DNA of 39,498 nucleotides, taken from positions 1 to 39,498 of the forward strand of contig JAJEDS010000014.1 of assembly GCA_022821365.1 (NCBI GenBank), in the 5' to 3' direction. The notes under the pieces are model-generated. The model worked only from the letters and a program-made list of their open reading frames with translations. It was not told the DNA's origin and did not search any database. This DNA comes from Dehalococcoidia bacterium (GTDB taxonomy: Bacteria; Chloroflexota; Dehalococcoidia; Lucifugimonadales; UBA3495). Every line of letters starts with the position of its first letter. Positions within the stretch are counted from its first letter, which is position 1. The position numbers were made by a program, and so were the translations under genes. Shown piece by piece: positions 17,936-27,253 of the stretch.

Positions 17936-19933
17936 CTAACTCGCGAGCGTCTTCTGCTCAGCGGCCAAGATTCGCCGCAGTTCGTAGATCTCGTCCCTGA
18001 CCTGGGCCGCTTTTTCGAACTCCAGGTTGCGGGCGGCGTCCTTCATCTGGACCTCCAGGTCCTTGATTACCCGGAACATATCCTCGCGGGACATTTCCTG
18101 GCGCATGACCCGGTAGCTGGCGCGGTTCTCGCCAACGCCCTTGATAGTCTCGGTGATGTCGTGGACCGCTTTCTGGATGCTCTGGGGCTCGATGCCGTTT
18201 TCCCGGTTGTGAATGTCCTGCAGGTTGCGGCGCCGGTTGGTCTCGTCAATGGCGAATTTCATGGAGTCAGTGACGCGGTCGGCGTACATGATTACGTGGC
18301 CATCCGCGTGGCGGGCGGCGCGGCCGATAGTCTGAATCAGGGAGGTAGTGGAACGCAGATACCCTTCCTTGTCCGCATCCAGGATGGCTACCAGACTTAC
18401 TTCGGGCAGGTCCAGACCCTCCCGGAGCAGGTTGATCCCCACCACAACGTCGTAGACGCCCAGGCGGAGGTCGCGCAAAATTTCCACTCGTTCCAGGGTG
18501 TGAATGTCGGAGTGCAGGTAATGGTTGCGAATTCCCATTTCCGACAGGAAGTCGGCCAATTCTTCCGCCATTCGCTTGGTCAGGGTGGTTACCAGGCACC
18601 GCTGCCGCTGGTCCACCCTCAGCTTGATCTGCTGCAGCAGGTCGTCGATCTGCCCCTCTGAAGGCTTGACCTCAATGGTCGGGTCCAGCAGGCCTGTGGG
18701 CCGGATAACCTGCTCGACGATGGTAGTGCTGTGTTCCATTTCGTAAGGCCCCGGGGTGGCTGAAACGAAGATAACCTGGTTGACGTGGCGTTCAAACTCG
18801 CCGAAGTTCAGGGGCCGGTTGTCCAGGGCAGAGGGCAGGCGGAATCCGTAGTCCACCAGGGTCTGCTTGCGGGAAATGTCCCCGTGGTACATGCCCCTTA
18901 CCTGGGGCAGGGTCATGTGCGATTCGTCTACCAGAAGCAGGTAGTCCTCGGGGAAGTAGTCCAGCAAAGTATGGGGAGCCGTACCGGCGTCCCTTCGGGA
19001 AAGGTGGCGGGCGTAGTTCTCCACCCCGGCGCAGAAGCCCGTTTCCTGCAGCATTTCCAGGTCGTAGTGGGTGCGGCTTTCCAGGCGGGCTGCTTCCAGG
19101 ACCTTTTCCTGACGCTTCAGTTCGGCCAGCCGCTCCGCCAGTTCCACGCGAATGTCCTCGCAGGCCAACGCCAGCTTTTCCTTGCTGGTGACGAAGTGCT
19201 TGGCCGGGTAGATGGCAGTTTCCTGCTGCTGTCCCAGGACTTCGCCGGTCAGAGGGTCCAGCGTTACGATGCGTTCCACCTCGTCGCCGAAAAACTGGAT
19301 ACGCGTGGCGACTTCCTCGTAAGCCGGCACCAGTTCCAGTACGTCGCCCCGCACCCGGAACTTGCCGCGGGACAGTTCCATATCGTTGCGCTCGTACTGC
19401 ATTTCGATTAGCTGGCGCAGCAGGCGGGTCCGTTCCCGTATCTCCCCCACCCGCACCTGGGCCACCAGGTTGAAATAGTCCTGGGGATCGCCCAGGCCGT
19501 AGATGCAGTAAACGGAGGCCACGATGAGCACGTCCCGCCGCGTAAGCAGGGAAGTGGTGGCGGAGAGGCGGAGCTTGTCCAGTTCTTCGTTGATGCTGGC
19601 GTCCTTCTCGACGTAAGTATCGGTGCGCGGAACGTAGGCTTCCGGCTGGTAGTAATCGTAGTAGGAGACGAAGTATTCGACGGCGTTGTTGGGGAAGAAT
19701 TCCTTGAACTCGGTGGCTAGCTGGGCGGCCAGGGTCTTGTTATGGGCGATGACCAGGGTGGGCCGCTGCACTTCCTGGATAAGGTTGGCCATGGTGAAGG
19801 TCTTGCCGCTGCCGGTAACGCCCAGCAGCGTCTGGTGGACCAGGCCGTCGTTGACCCCATTGACCAGCCGCTGAACGGCCCGGGGCTGGTCGCCGGTCAT
19901 TTGAAAATCGGATGCCAGTTGGAATTCAGGCAT
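17936..19933 (-). CDS. uvrB: Excinuclease ABC subunit B
   Basis: [56 protein letters not shown] motif at the C terminus. Confidence 0.98.
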   Translation of the reverse strand: MPEFQLASDFQMTGDQPRAVQRLVNGVNDGLVHQTLLGVTGSGKTFTMANLIQEVQRPTLVIAHNKTLAAQLATEFKEFFPNNAVEYFVSYYDYYQPEAYVPRTDTYVEKDASINEELDKLRLSATTSLLTRRDVLIVASVYCIYGLGDPQDYFNLVAQVRVGEIRERTRLLRQLIEMQYERNDMELSRGKFRVRGDVLELVPAYEEVATRIQFFGDEVERIVTLDPLTGEVLGQQQETAIYPAKHFVTSKEKLALACEDIRVELAERLAELKRQEKVLEAARLESRTHYDLEMLQETGFCAGVENYARHLSRRDAGTAPHTLLDYFPEDYLLLVDESHMTLPQVRGMYHGDISRKQTLVDYGFRLPSALDNRPLNFGEFERHVNQVIFVSATPGPYEMEHSTTIVEQVIRPTGLLDPTIEVKPSEGQIDDLLQQIKLRVDQRQRCLVTTLTKRMAEELADFLSEMGIRNHYLHSDIHTLERVEILRDLRLGVYDVVVGINLLREGLDLPEVSLVAILDADKEGYLRSTTSLIQTIGRAARHADGHVIMYADRVTDSMKFAIDETNRRRNLQDIHNRENGIEPQSIQKAVHDITETIKGVGENRASYRVMRQEMSREDMFRVIKDLEVQMKDAARNLEFEKAAQVRDEIYELRRILAAEQKTLAS

Positions 19934-19994
19934 GGCGTTACCCTTATTAAAAAATCTACGATGGGGTACTGTCTACGCTTTCCCGGAGTTTGAC

Positions 19995-20252
19995 CTATCC
20001 CTGCCTAATCCTTCGAGTGTATTCGTCATGGCCGCCCACCCAAAACCAGACAAAGACCCCGTCGCTCTCCACCGCAAGGGCACGGTACGCAGCTCCTATG
20101 CGAGCCGACCAGAATCTCCCCACCTTTCCGAAGTGGAGCGAAGGGTGCCTGGGATCTTCCTTGAGCAAGGTGAAATTCTGCCTGGCAACTCGCTGCATCG
20201 GCTCTGAAAGCTGTTGAAAATAAACCCAGAATTGCGGCGTGGTTCGGTGCAT
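19995..20252 (-). CDS. RelE/ParE-like toxin of a type II toxin-antitoxin system
   Basis: LKEDPRHPSLHFGKVGRFWSARIGAAYRALAVESDGVFVWFWVGGHDEYTR. Confidence 0.8.
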   Translation of the reverse strand: MHRTTPQFWVYFQQLSEPMQRVARQNFTLLKEDPRHPSLHFGKVGRFWSARIGAAYRALAVESDGVFVWFWVGGHDEYTRRIRQG

Positions 20253-20456
20253 CTATAGTTCTTGTAGTGTGCCGTTCTCCTTTGCTTCCATAGCCTCTGC
20301 AACCAATGAGTCCAGCTTCCCCGCCGCATCATCAGCCTCAATCTCCTCATCCCACCTCGCCCATTCCAAATCGGTAAACCACTGACGCAATTGCATGTAT
20401 TCTTCTACAGGTAGTGACAGAATTGCCTCCTGAATTTCCGCAACGCTGGACATCAT
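20253..20456 (-). CDS. Cognate antitoxin-like protein
   Basis: IQEAILSLPVEEYMQLRQWFTDLEWARWDEEIEADDAAGKLDSLVAEA; its stop abuts the toxin start. Confidence 0.75.
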   Translation of the reverse strand: MMSSVAEIQEAILSLPVEEYMQLRQWFTDLEWARWDEEIEADDAAGKLDSLVAEAMEAKENGTLQEL

Positions 20457-20576
20457 AACAACTGCCTCACTTCAACCATTCAGATCGGAATCTTCATCAA
20501 AATACCACTCTTGATAGAGTCAATTCATGAAAATTAGCGCCGATTCTTCAATAGAATTTCCTTACAGAGAGGGTTA

Positions 20577-21161
20577 TCACCAGCCCCCAATCAACTGCAA
20601 TGCCTGTCGCAGGTAGTCCTCTATGGTAAAGTCAGGGGAGCGGTCCAGGCTTGCCAGTACCCGGCGTATTTCGGCGGTGGAATACCCCATGGACTGCAGG
20701 ACTTCAATCAGCTCGTTGTCAGTTGTGTGTGCCCCCGATTCTTCGGCATCAACCTCCACGCCTTCCATCTTGCCCTTGAGTTCCAGGATGATGCGTTCGG
20801 CAATGCGGCGGCCCACGCCGGAAACGCCGCTGAGCTTGGCGGAGTCTCCCAGCGCGATGGCCTGCTGCAGGCCCGCGGCGCCCAGTCCCGAAATCAGGGC
20901 CAGCCCCAGGCGGGGGCCCACGCCGGATACGCCCTGTGTTACCAGGAACAGGTCCAGGGCCGCCTGGCTGGTGAAGCCGTAGAGTATGGGGTGCTCGTCG
21001 CGAATTCTCAAATGGGTGAACAACTTGACCTGGCTGCCCACCGCTCCCAAGGTCAGTATTTCCGAGGCGGGAACCTGGACCTGGAAGGTGACGCCGCCGA
21101 CGGTAACCTGTACCCAGTCGTCGCCGGTTGCTGCCAGTACGCCGTTGACTCCCGCTATCAT
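20577..21161 (-). CDS. ruvA: Holliday junction branch migration protein RuvA
   Basis: YGFTSQAALDLFLVTQGVSGVGPRLGLALIS; SGVGRRIAERIILELKGK; start at 21161. Confidence 0.95.
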   Translation of the reverse strand: MIAGVNGVLAATGDDWVQVTVGGVTFQVQVPASEILTLGAVGSQVKLFTHLRIRDEHPILYGFTSQAALDLFLVTQGVSGVGPRLGLALISGLGAAGLQQAIALGDSAKLSGVSGVGRRIAERIILELKGKMEGVEVDAEESGAHTTDNELIEVLQSMGYSTAEIRRVLASLDRSPDFTIEDYLRQALQLIGGW

Positions 21162-21175
21162 GGCCTGCCCGCCGG

Positions 21176-21697
21176 CTAGCGTTCCGATCCGGGAACAATT
21201 TCCCTGGCGAGGGCAGATTGCTGGCTGCTGTGGATGAGATGGCAAACGCCAACGGACAGGGCATCGGCGGCATCTGGGTCCGGCAAGGTCTCCAGGCCCA
21301 GGGTGGCGGCCAGGGCCCGCTGCATCTGGTCCTTGGTGGCGGCGCCGTAATCGGCCACGGCTCGTTTTACTTCGGCGGGACTGTAGCGGTGGACGGGAAT
21401 GCCGGCGCTGGCCGCGCCAATCAGGACCAGCGCCTGGGCCTGACCCACGGCAATGGCGGGACCAATGAACTGGCGTTCGCCCCGACCGATGAACGGCTCC
21501 TCCACGGCCACGGCATCGGGGTTGAAGACGCTGATCATGTTCCGGACGTGGGTGAATAGCTGGAACAGCCGTTCCTCAATGGCCATGTATCTTGACAGGG
21601 TTACGACGCCGTAGTCCACCACTTCGGTGGTGGGTTCGCTGACCAGGAACCCGTAGCCCATTTTGATAGTTCCAGGGTCAATCGCCAGAACTCGCAT
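21176..21697 (-). CDS. ruvC: Crossover junction endodeoxyribonuclease RuvC
   Basis: MRVLAIDPGTIKMGYGFL; AVEEPFIGRG; SPAEVKRAVADYGAATKDQMQ; DAADALSVGVCHL. Confidence 0.96.
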   Translation of the reverse strand: MRVLAIDPGTIKMGYGFLVSEPTTEVVDYGVVTLSRYMAIEERLFQLFTHVRNMISVFNPDAVAVEEPFIGRGERQFIGPAIAVGQAQALVLIGAASAGIPVHRYSPAEVKRAVADYGAATKDQMQRALAATLGLETLPDPDAADALSVGVCHLIHSSQQSALAREIVPGSER

Positions 21698-21732
21698 TTA
21701 GAGGCCTCACAGGGTGAGTCGCCAAATAGAAC

Positions 21733-21778
21733 GGGTGCTGGAAGCATTTGCCGTTAGCCGGCCAATTTTCCAGCACCC
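21733..21778. terminator. Terminator-like inverted repeat downstream of yebC
   Basis: GGGTGCTGGAA / TTCCAGCACCC, 11-bp arms, 24-nt spacer. Confidence 0.5.
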
Positions 21779-21797
21779 CGCTTCTTTATCGAGAAAA

Positions 21798-22565
21798 TCA
21801 GGAGGATGCCCCGTACTGTTCCAGCACCTCGGGAGGGAAATCGGCGTTGGTGTAGGCCTTCTGGATGTCGGTCAGGTCTTCCAGCAGGTCCAGCAGGCGC
21901 AGGGTCTTTTCAGCGGCCTTGTTGTCCAGGGCCACGGTGGCCTTGGGGACCAGGGAAATGTCCGAGGAGGTGAAGGAAACTTCCTCCGCTTCCAGGGCCC
22001 TCTGGGTGTCCTGGAGCGTGTCGGGAGCGGTGTGAATCTCCAAAATGCCGTCTTCTATCTTTACATCCTCGGCGCCGGCGTCGATGGCCACTAGGCCCAG
22101 TTCCTCGGCCCGTTCCTCGTCATCCATTTCGATGGTGATTACGCCCTTGGTCTCGAAGTTCCACGCGACGCAGCCCGACTCCCCGAGGCTTCCGCCGCCC
22201 TTGTTGAAGGCGGACCGGACTTCCGCGGCGGTGCGATTCCGGTTGTCGGTAACCGCCTGCAGCAGAATGGCCCCTCCGCCCGGCCCATACCCTTCGTAGG
22301 TGATCTCGGTCAGGCTTTCCGGGCCCTCCCCGCCTTCGCCGGTACCCCGCTTGATGGCCCGGGATATGCTGTCCAGCGGCATGTTGTTGGACTTGGCCTT
22401 GTCAATGGCGAGACGCAGCCGGAAGTTCATGTCCGGGTCGCCTCCTCCTCCCTGGGAGGTGGCCAGGGTAATGTCGCGGGCCAGCTTGGTAAACAGGGCG
22501 CCCCGCTTGGCGTCGGCAGCCCCTTTGGCTCTCTTTATCGTCGACCATTTCGAATGTCCAGACAT
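21798..22565 (-). CDS. yebC: YebC/PmpR family protein
   Basis: MSGHSKWSTIKRAKGAADAKRGALFTKLARDI. Confidence 0.95.
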   Translation of the reverse strand: MSGHSKWSTIKRAKGAADAKRGALFTKLARDITLATSQGGGGDPDMNFRLRLAIDKAKSNNMPLDSISRAIKRGTGEGGEGPESLTEITYEGYGPGGGAILLQAVTDNRNRTAAEVRSAFNKGGGSLGESGCVAWNFETKGVITIEMDDEERAEELGLVAIDAGAEDVKIEDGILEIHTAPDTLQDTQRALEAEEVSFTSSDISLVPKATVALDNKAAEKTLRLLDLLEDLTDIQKAYTNADFPPEVLEQYGASS

Positions 22566-22909
22566 ACCGTTCAACTCCTCTCCGCCAACCGGCAAGTCCC
22601 ACATTCCGTATGGGCTCACGGTCGGCTGGAATTCTCAAGGTATTGTCTGGATTTTAGCACTGGCATATGTCCCGGTCAAAGTTACGAATCTGCAGAGTCG
22701 TCTTGTCGCTTGGATGGTCCACGTCGGGTAGTAAAGGTGACTCGCAATGGCGTTAACTGCAGGACAAAGAGATCTCCCTAGCAATGCCAGCCAATGCGAA
22801 AAGTCGGCAGCAGCGAGGCTTGACTCAGGTAGCGAGCTGGTTCTGATGCCCATTGGGAGATGCCTTGATGCCTGGGGCGCCAATAGAAGGAGTTCCGTTG
22901 GAGGAAATC

Positions 22910-22936
22910 AGGGGCTGGGAGGTCACCGAAGCCCCT
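22910..22936 (-). terminator. Hairpin overlapping the rimM stop region
   Basis: AGGGGCT-tcggtgacctccc-AGCCCCT then GATTTCC on the minus strand. Confidence 0.4.
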
Positions 22937-23459
22937 CCATAAGGCGGACCCGCATAACTCCCTGCTCGGTGTCCACCCCAAGAACGACTTGTGAAATGGC
23001 CGGCAACAGGACCTCGCCAGTGGGTCCGGATACGACGTACACGTCGTTGCTGCCGGTGATTATGATTTCCATAATCTGGCCCAGGTCCTCGCCCGCTTCG
23101 GTGAAGACCTGCATGCCAATTAGCTGGTAGTGAAAATACTCGCCATCCGGCAGGTCCGGCGAGTCTTCGGGTGGGGCCAACAGTTCCTGACCGGTCAGCT
23201 TCCTGGCGGCGGCAGGCCCGTCGATTCCCTCCAGCTTCAGGATCACCGTATCTCCTTTACTGCGGGAACTGGACCGGATGCTAAAGGACTCACCTTGAAG
23301 GTAGAGCGTTTCGCCGGGGTCGAACCGGTGGGGAAGTTCTGTCAGGACTTGTGCCCGAACCTCCCCGTGGACACCATGAGACCCCAGAACCCGGCCTACG
23401 ACGGCCATTGAGATTCCGGGGCCAGTACTGTCTTCTAATGGTTCAGTCAAACTTGGCAA
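22923..23459 (-). CDS. rimM: Ribosome maturation factor RimM
   Basis: VVGRVLGSHGVHGEVRAQVLTELPHRFDPGETLYL; PDGEYFHYQLIGMQV. Confidence 0.92.
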   Translation of the reverse strand: MPSLTEPLEDSTGPGISMAVVGRVLGSHGVHGEVRAQVLTELPHRFDPGETLYLQGESFSIRSSSRSKGDTVILKLEGIDGPAAARKLTGQELLAPPEDSPDLPDGEYFHYQLIGMQVFTEAGEDLGQIMEIIITGSNDVYVVSGPTGEVLLPAISQVVLGVDTEQGVMRVRLMEGLR

Positions 23460-23535
23460 ACGCTTCAGGGGAAGGAAGGCTTAACCTTCCTATGGAAGGA
23501 ATTGAGGAGAAAGCGCTCGATAGGGTCGGTTGCCT

Positions 23536-23763
23536 CTATACGATTTCAAGAAGCGCCCTGGTACCTTGCTTTATCGCCGCCACGCGAACCAGGACCCGCA
23601 TCGCCTGGGCGACCCTGCCTTGCCTGCCAATAACTTTACCCTTATCTTCGGGAGCTACTTCCAGACGAAGGATAACCTGGCCGTCTTCGATGGTTTCAGT
23701 AACCTTAACCGCTTCCGGATTGGTGGCCAGAGACCGAGCAATGTATTCTACCAATTCTTTCAT
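23536..23763 (-). CDS. khpA: KH domain RNA-binding protein (KhpA/YlqC)
   Basis: MKELVEYIARSLATNPEAV; LEVAPEDKGKVIGRQGRVAQAMRVLV. Confidence 0.93.
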   Translation of the reverse strand: MKELVEYIARSLATNPEAVKVTETIEDGQVILRLEVAPEDKGKVIGRQGRVAQAMRVLVRVAAIKQGTRALLEIV

Positions 23764-24053
23764 TCAGTCTGCTCTTCAACCGCTACCGGCTCTTCCTGAG
23801 GAGAGCGCAGTTTGTCGTAAATACCGTCCCTGTCAAAGATTCGCTTCACTGCATCTGAAGGTTGAGCGCCCTGATTCAGCCAGGCTATGGCGCGATCTTC
23901 TTTCAATACCACTGCAGGAGGGTCAACCATCGGATTGTACTGGCCTATCCACTCAACGTAGGCACCGTCCCTGGGAGCGGCCGAGTCAGCCACCACAATC
24001 CTGTAAGATGGGCTACCCTTCTTGCCCACTCGCCTCAACCGAATACGCAGCAT
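23760..24053 (-). CDS. rpsP: 30S ribosomal protein S16
   Basis: MLRIRLRRVGKKGSPSYRIVVADSAAPRDGAYVEWIGQYNP. Confidence 0.97.
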   Translation of the reverse strand: MLRIRLRRVGKKGSPSYRIVVADSAAPRDGAYVEWIGQYNPMVDPPAVVLKEDRAIAWLNQGAQPSDAVKRIFDRDGIYDKLRSPQEEPVAVEEQTE

Positions 24054-24270
24054 AAATACTCCAGACGAACAATTTTCAGCTTGCCTTCAATTTCGCCACG
24101 TAATTCTAAGAGCAGGCGAACCTGTTGTCAATTCTTACTACCTAGCATACCGAGGTAATGCAAGTCTGCTTCATCCAAGGAAACATATAATCGAAAAGTG
24201 CGCATGCAACCTTGGTCTTGTACGGCTGAAATGAGAGAAGAGGCTCGCCGTAAAGCGAGATAAAGAGGGT

Positions 24271-24465
24271 TCGGGCCCAGCCCATCTGGAGAGGCACCGC
24301 CCTGAAGAACTCTAGGTCCCGGGGGCGATGGTAGACATTGGCCTGGGCCCGACTAACGGGTTTTTGGTGATATGTGCCTTTAGGTCAGGCTCACCCCGTC
24401 GTGTCCAGACTGATGCCTACCATCGCCCCCGCATACTAAACTATGTTCCATGCCATATCACCTCC
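24271..24465 (-). ncRNA. Candidate structured leader RNA upstream of rpsP-khpA-rimM
   Basis: 15-bp stem 24320-24334/24417-24431, inner stem 24343-24353/24398-24408, SD-ATG GGTGATATG (24454-24462) complementary to 24366-24374, alternative pairing 24271-24280/24343-24352. Confidence 0.5.
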
Positions 24466-24495
24466 TTTTTCAGATTCCCGCCAAGCGGTTCCAAT

Positions 24496-24525
24496 ATTCT
24501 TAACATATCGGATTGCCCTTGTCAA
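24496..24525 (-). promoter_or_regulatory. Putative sigma70-like promoter of the rpsP leader
   Basis: TTGACA (24520-24525) N18 AAGAAT (24496-24501); -35 overlaps the inverted repeat GCCCTTGT-caac-ACAAGGGC (24515-24534). Confidence 0.4.
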
Positions 24526-24754
24526 CACAAGGGCGCAAATCGTTTACTCATTCATTTTTCGACGGCAGCAATTTGCCAAAACGCATTCACTGACCCACGG
24601 AAGGCTCTTCCGGCGGCCTATCGTTGTGTCAGCAGCTCAAACGGTGCCATAATTGTTCAAAGAGTCAAACCATGCGGGCGCGCCACACCGGAAAGTACCG
24701 GTCAAAAGTAATATGGAGGGCGGTCGCCTATGCAGGGGGATAGCGGTAACCGTT

Positions 24755-25708
24755 ATGCGCATCGTGTTCATGGGCACTCCGGAGTACGCCGTTCCGGTGC
24801 TGGAGAAACTCGGCGCTGCTCCAGGCGCCGATGTCGTAGCTGTTTACACCCCTCCCGACAGGCCAAGAGGCAGAGGCAGGGGAATAGAGTTTTCGCCGGT
24901 TAAAGTGGCAGCTTCCAAACTGGGTCTGCCCGTGGTGCAGCCCAATTCCTTCCGTTCCGGCGAGGCGATGAGTGGTCTGGCCGAATACCGGCCGGACGTC
25001 ATTGTGGTAGCCGCCTACGGCAAGCTCTTGCCCACCGGTGTGCTTGACCTTCCAGGCCATGGCTGCCTGAACATTCATCCGTCGCTGCTGCCCAAATATC
25101 GCGGGCCCTCCCCCGTGGTGAGTGCAATATTGGACGGGGTTTCGGCCACCGGCGTCTCTCTGATGCTCCTGGACGAAGGTATGGACACCGGTCCCGTCAT
25201 CGCCCGGCGGGAGCACGCCCTGGACGGCTCCGAGACTGCCGGCGACCTGACCAGGCGGCTGTTCGAAGTCGGAGCGGACCTGCTCGTAGAGACCCTGGAC
25301 CCCTGGGCGGGCGGGCGGATACAGGCGATCCAGCAGGATGAAGCCAGGGCCACCGTCACCAGGAAGCTCGAGCGAAACGATGGCAGGGCTGACTGGGAGT
25401 TGACCGCCCTGGAGCTGGAAAGGCGCCGGCGCGCTTTCACTCCCTGGCCCGGCCTTTTCACCCAGTGGCAGGACAAGTCTCTGCGGCTCGTTGATGTGTG
25501 CGCGGGTGAGAACGTGGCTGATTTTCAACCAGGAAAGCATCCAGCGCCGGGGGAAGTAGTGGCCTTGTCCCGGGCAGATGCGCCCGCAGGCATAGGCACC
25601 GCTGACGGTATTCTTGGAGTCAGAACACTGCAATTGGAAGGGCGTCGGGCGGTAGCGTGTTCGGAGTTCATAAAGGGCTATCCCGACTTTATTGGCAGCA
25701 GGCTCTAG
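24755..25708 (+). CDS. fmt: Methionyl-tRNA formyltransferase
   Basis: MRIVFMGTPEYAVPVLEKL; HGCLNIHPSLLPKYRGPSPV; start set at 24755. Confidence 0.95.
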   Translation: MRIVFMGTPEYAVPVLEKLGAAPGADVVAVYTPPDRPRGRGRGIEFSPVKVAASKLGLPVVQPNSFRSGEAMSGLAEYRPDVIVVAAYGKLLPTGVLDLPGHGCLNIHPSLLPKYRGPSPVVSAILDGVSATGVSLMLLDEGMDTGPVIARREHALDGSETAGDLTRRLFEVGADLLVETLDPWAGGRIQAIQQDEARATVTRKLERNDGRADWELTALELERRRRAFTPWPGLFTQWQDKSLRLVDVCAGENVADFQPGKHPAPGEVVALSRADAPAGIGTADGILGVRTLQLEGRRAVACSEFIKGYPDFIGSRL

Positions 25709-27093
25709 GTAACTGCCTCATTGCCGTTGTCGGGTTCTGAAAGAGCTTTCTGCTCGTTTTGGTGTTCCCTGCGTGTAATGTCCCAGGTGAGGAATGCGGC
25801 CCAAATCAGGACTCCCACAGTCAGCGCGCCGCCGGCGTACCACATGAGCGCCACCAGCCTGGTGGAAATGACCGAAAGGGCGATGTCCAGGGTCAGGCCT
25901 ACCAAACCTTCTAACTCGACTTGACCAACCATCCAGGCGCTGTTCACCACCCGGTCGACCACCCCCGGCAGCGCAAAATAGGCGACGGTCAGGAATACAA
26001 GGGATGCGCCGCCACTCATGATCAGCAGAACGTAAAACCAGCGGGCCGTTTGCCGCGGCCTTCCCCAATAAATCAAGACCACGAGGCTGGAGGCTGCCGC
26101 CAGGACAATCAGACCCAGGTTTCTGGTTCGCGCCAGGATTTCCGTAATTCGATCGCGCCACCCACCAACAGTCGACTGGAACTGCTCTTCGTCTACGTCG
26201 GCAAGTTCTTCTGCCAGGAGGGGCACCAGGTCAAGACGTCCATCACGGTCCAGGCTGGTCCTGAAATCCGCCAGCGCGGTTTCAAGGGCCGCAGCTGCGG
26301 CGGTCCGGGCGGCCTCGGCGAGCAATTGCTTCGTGTCTCCGGTTTTGAATGCCTGCCGCAGCTGTGGCGCCGCCTGCTCGAGGGCCACGCGATATCGCTG
26401 GTCAATCAGATTATTATCCAGCGCCGAAGCCAAAGCCTGGTCGAATATTTCAAGAGATTCATCCTCGCTTAATCCAGTGAGATCGGTGATTGACTGGGAC
26501 TCCAGTCCGCCGGTGGAAATCGCTTCCAGTGCGCCGGCGATTTCCTGCGAATAAGGGCTTCCCTCTACCTGGGCAGCCAGACCCTGGATTAACTGCTTAT
26601 CGACCAGGCGGGTCTGCTCAACTTTGGTGACAATAAGGTCCACTGTAGCGGCAACGACGCGGTCAAGCGGACCGGAGAGTTCCAGGTAAAGTTCCAGCTC
26701 TTCAGATTCACCGGTGGCAAAGTTGGAAAGAAGGGACAAATTGGCCTCTGCCTGGGCCTGCAGGTATTCAGGCGGGGCTACAGTTTTCATCAGGCCCTGC
26801 AGTTCGCTTGACGTCAAATAGCCTGCGTCCGTCGAGACCTCGGCCCACACCAGTTCAATGTTCTGGGTGGTGAGCACCTCGGTATAAAGTCGCTCATAGG
26901 CGTTTTGATCAGCGAGGGCGTTGGTGTAAAGCTCGTCGTCAAGCAACGCTTTCAGGTTAAGGTGGAAAAGCAGCAGCGCAACGCCCAGGAAAATCGCCAG
27001 TCCGGCCAGCATCGAAGCGAGAGCGCGAAGAATCCAGAGAAACATTACCGCACCAATCTGCCCCCTTGCGGTTGCTTTTCGCAATTGTAACAC
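25705..27093 (-). CDS. Hypothetical membrane protein: N-terminal TM, large helical domain, C-terminal TM segments
   Basis: 462-aa ORF; FLWILRALASMLAGLAIFLGVALLLF near the N terminus; three hydrophobic segments near the C terminus; start uncertain. Confidence 0.7.
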   Translation of the reverse strand: MLQLRKATARGQIGAVMFLWILRALASMLAGLAIFLGVALLLFHLNLKALLDDELYTNALADQNAYERLYTEVLTTQNIELVWAEVSTDAGYLTSSELQGLMKTVAPPEYLQAQAEANLSLLSNFATGESEELELYLELSGPLDRVVAATVDLIVTKVEQTRLVDKQLIQGLAAQVEGSPYSQEIAGALEAISTGGLESQSITDLTGLSEDESLEIFDQALASALDNNLIDQRYRVALEQAAPQLRQAFKTGDTKQLLAEAARTAAAAALETALADFRTSLDRDGRLDLVPLLAEELADVDEEQFQSTVGGWRDRITEILARTRNLGLIVLAAASSLVVLIYWGRPRQTARWFYVLLIMSGGASLVFLTVAYFALPGVVDRVVNSAWMVGQVELEGLVGLTLDIALSVISTRLVALMWYAGGALTVGVLIWAAFLTWDITRREHQNEQKALSEPDNGNEAVT

Positions 27094-27253
27094 CCTATAT
27101 TTACTTTCCCCCTACTTTGGAAGACCTGCCGGAGAGCATTGGTTGAAGGGGGGCGGCAAGCCTTCCCTGCAATGGTTTTAATTGACACTTCGAGGCCGTG
27201 GGTGATACATTTCACAAGGTTTTTATAGCTAAATTTCCTGCGAGGAAACTGAA

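Noticed and set aside
24262-24290. tRNA-like T-arm sequence GGGTTCGGGCCC
   Set aside because: No matching acceptor, D or anticodon arms; better explained as part of the rpsP leader structure.
24230-24440. Known housekeeping RNA (SRP, RNase P, tmRNA)
   Set aside because: None of the hallmark motifs (SRP GGAA apical loop, RNase P GAGGAAAGUCC, tmRNA TΨC end/CCA) was found by eye; 6S RNA cannot be excluded without a covariance search.
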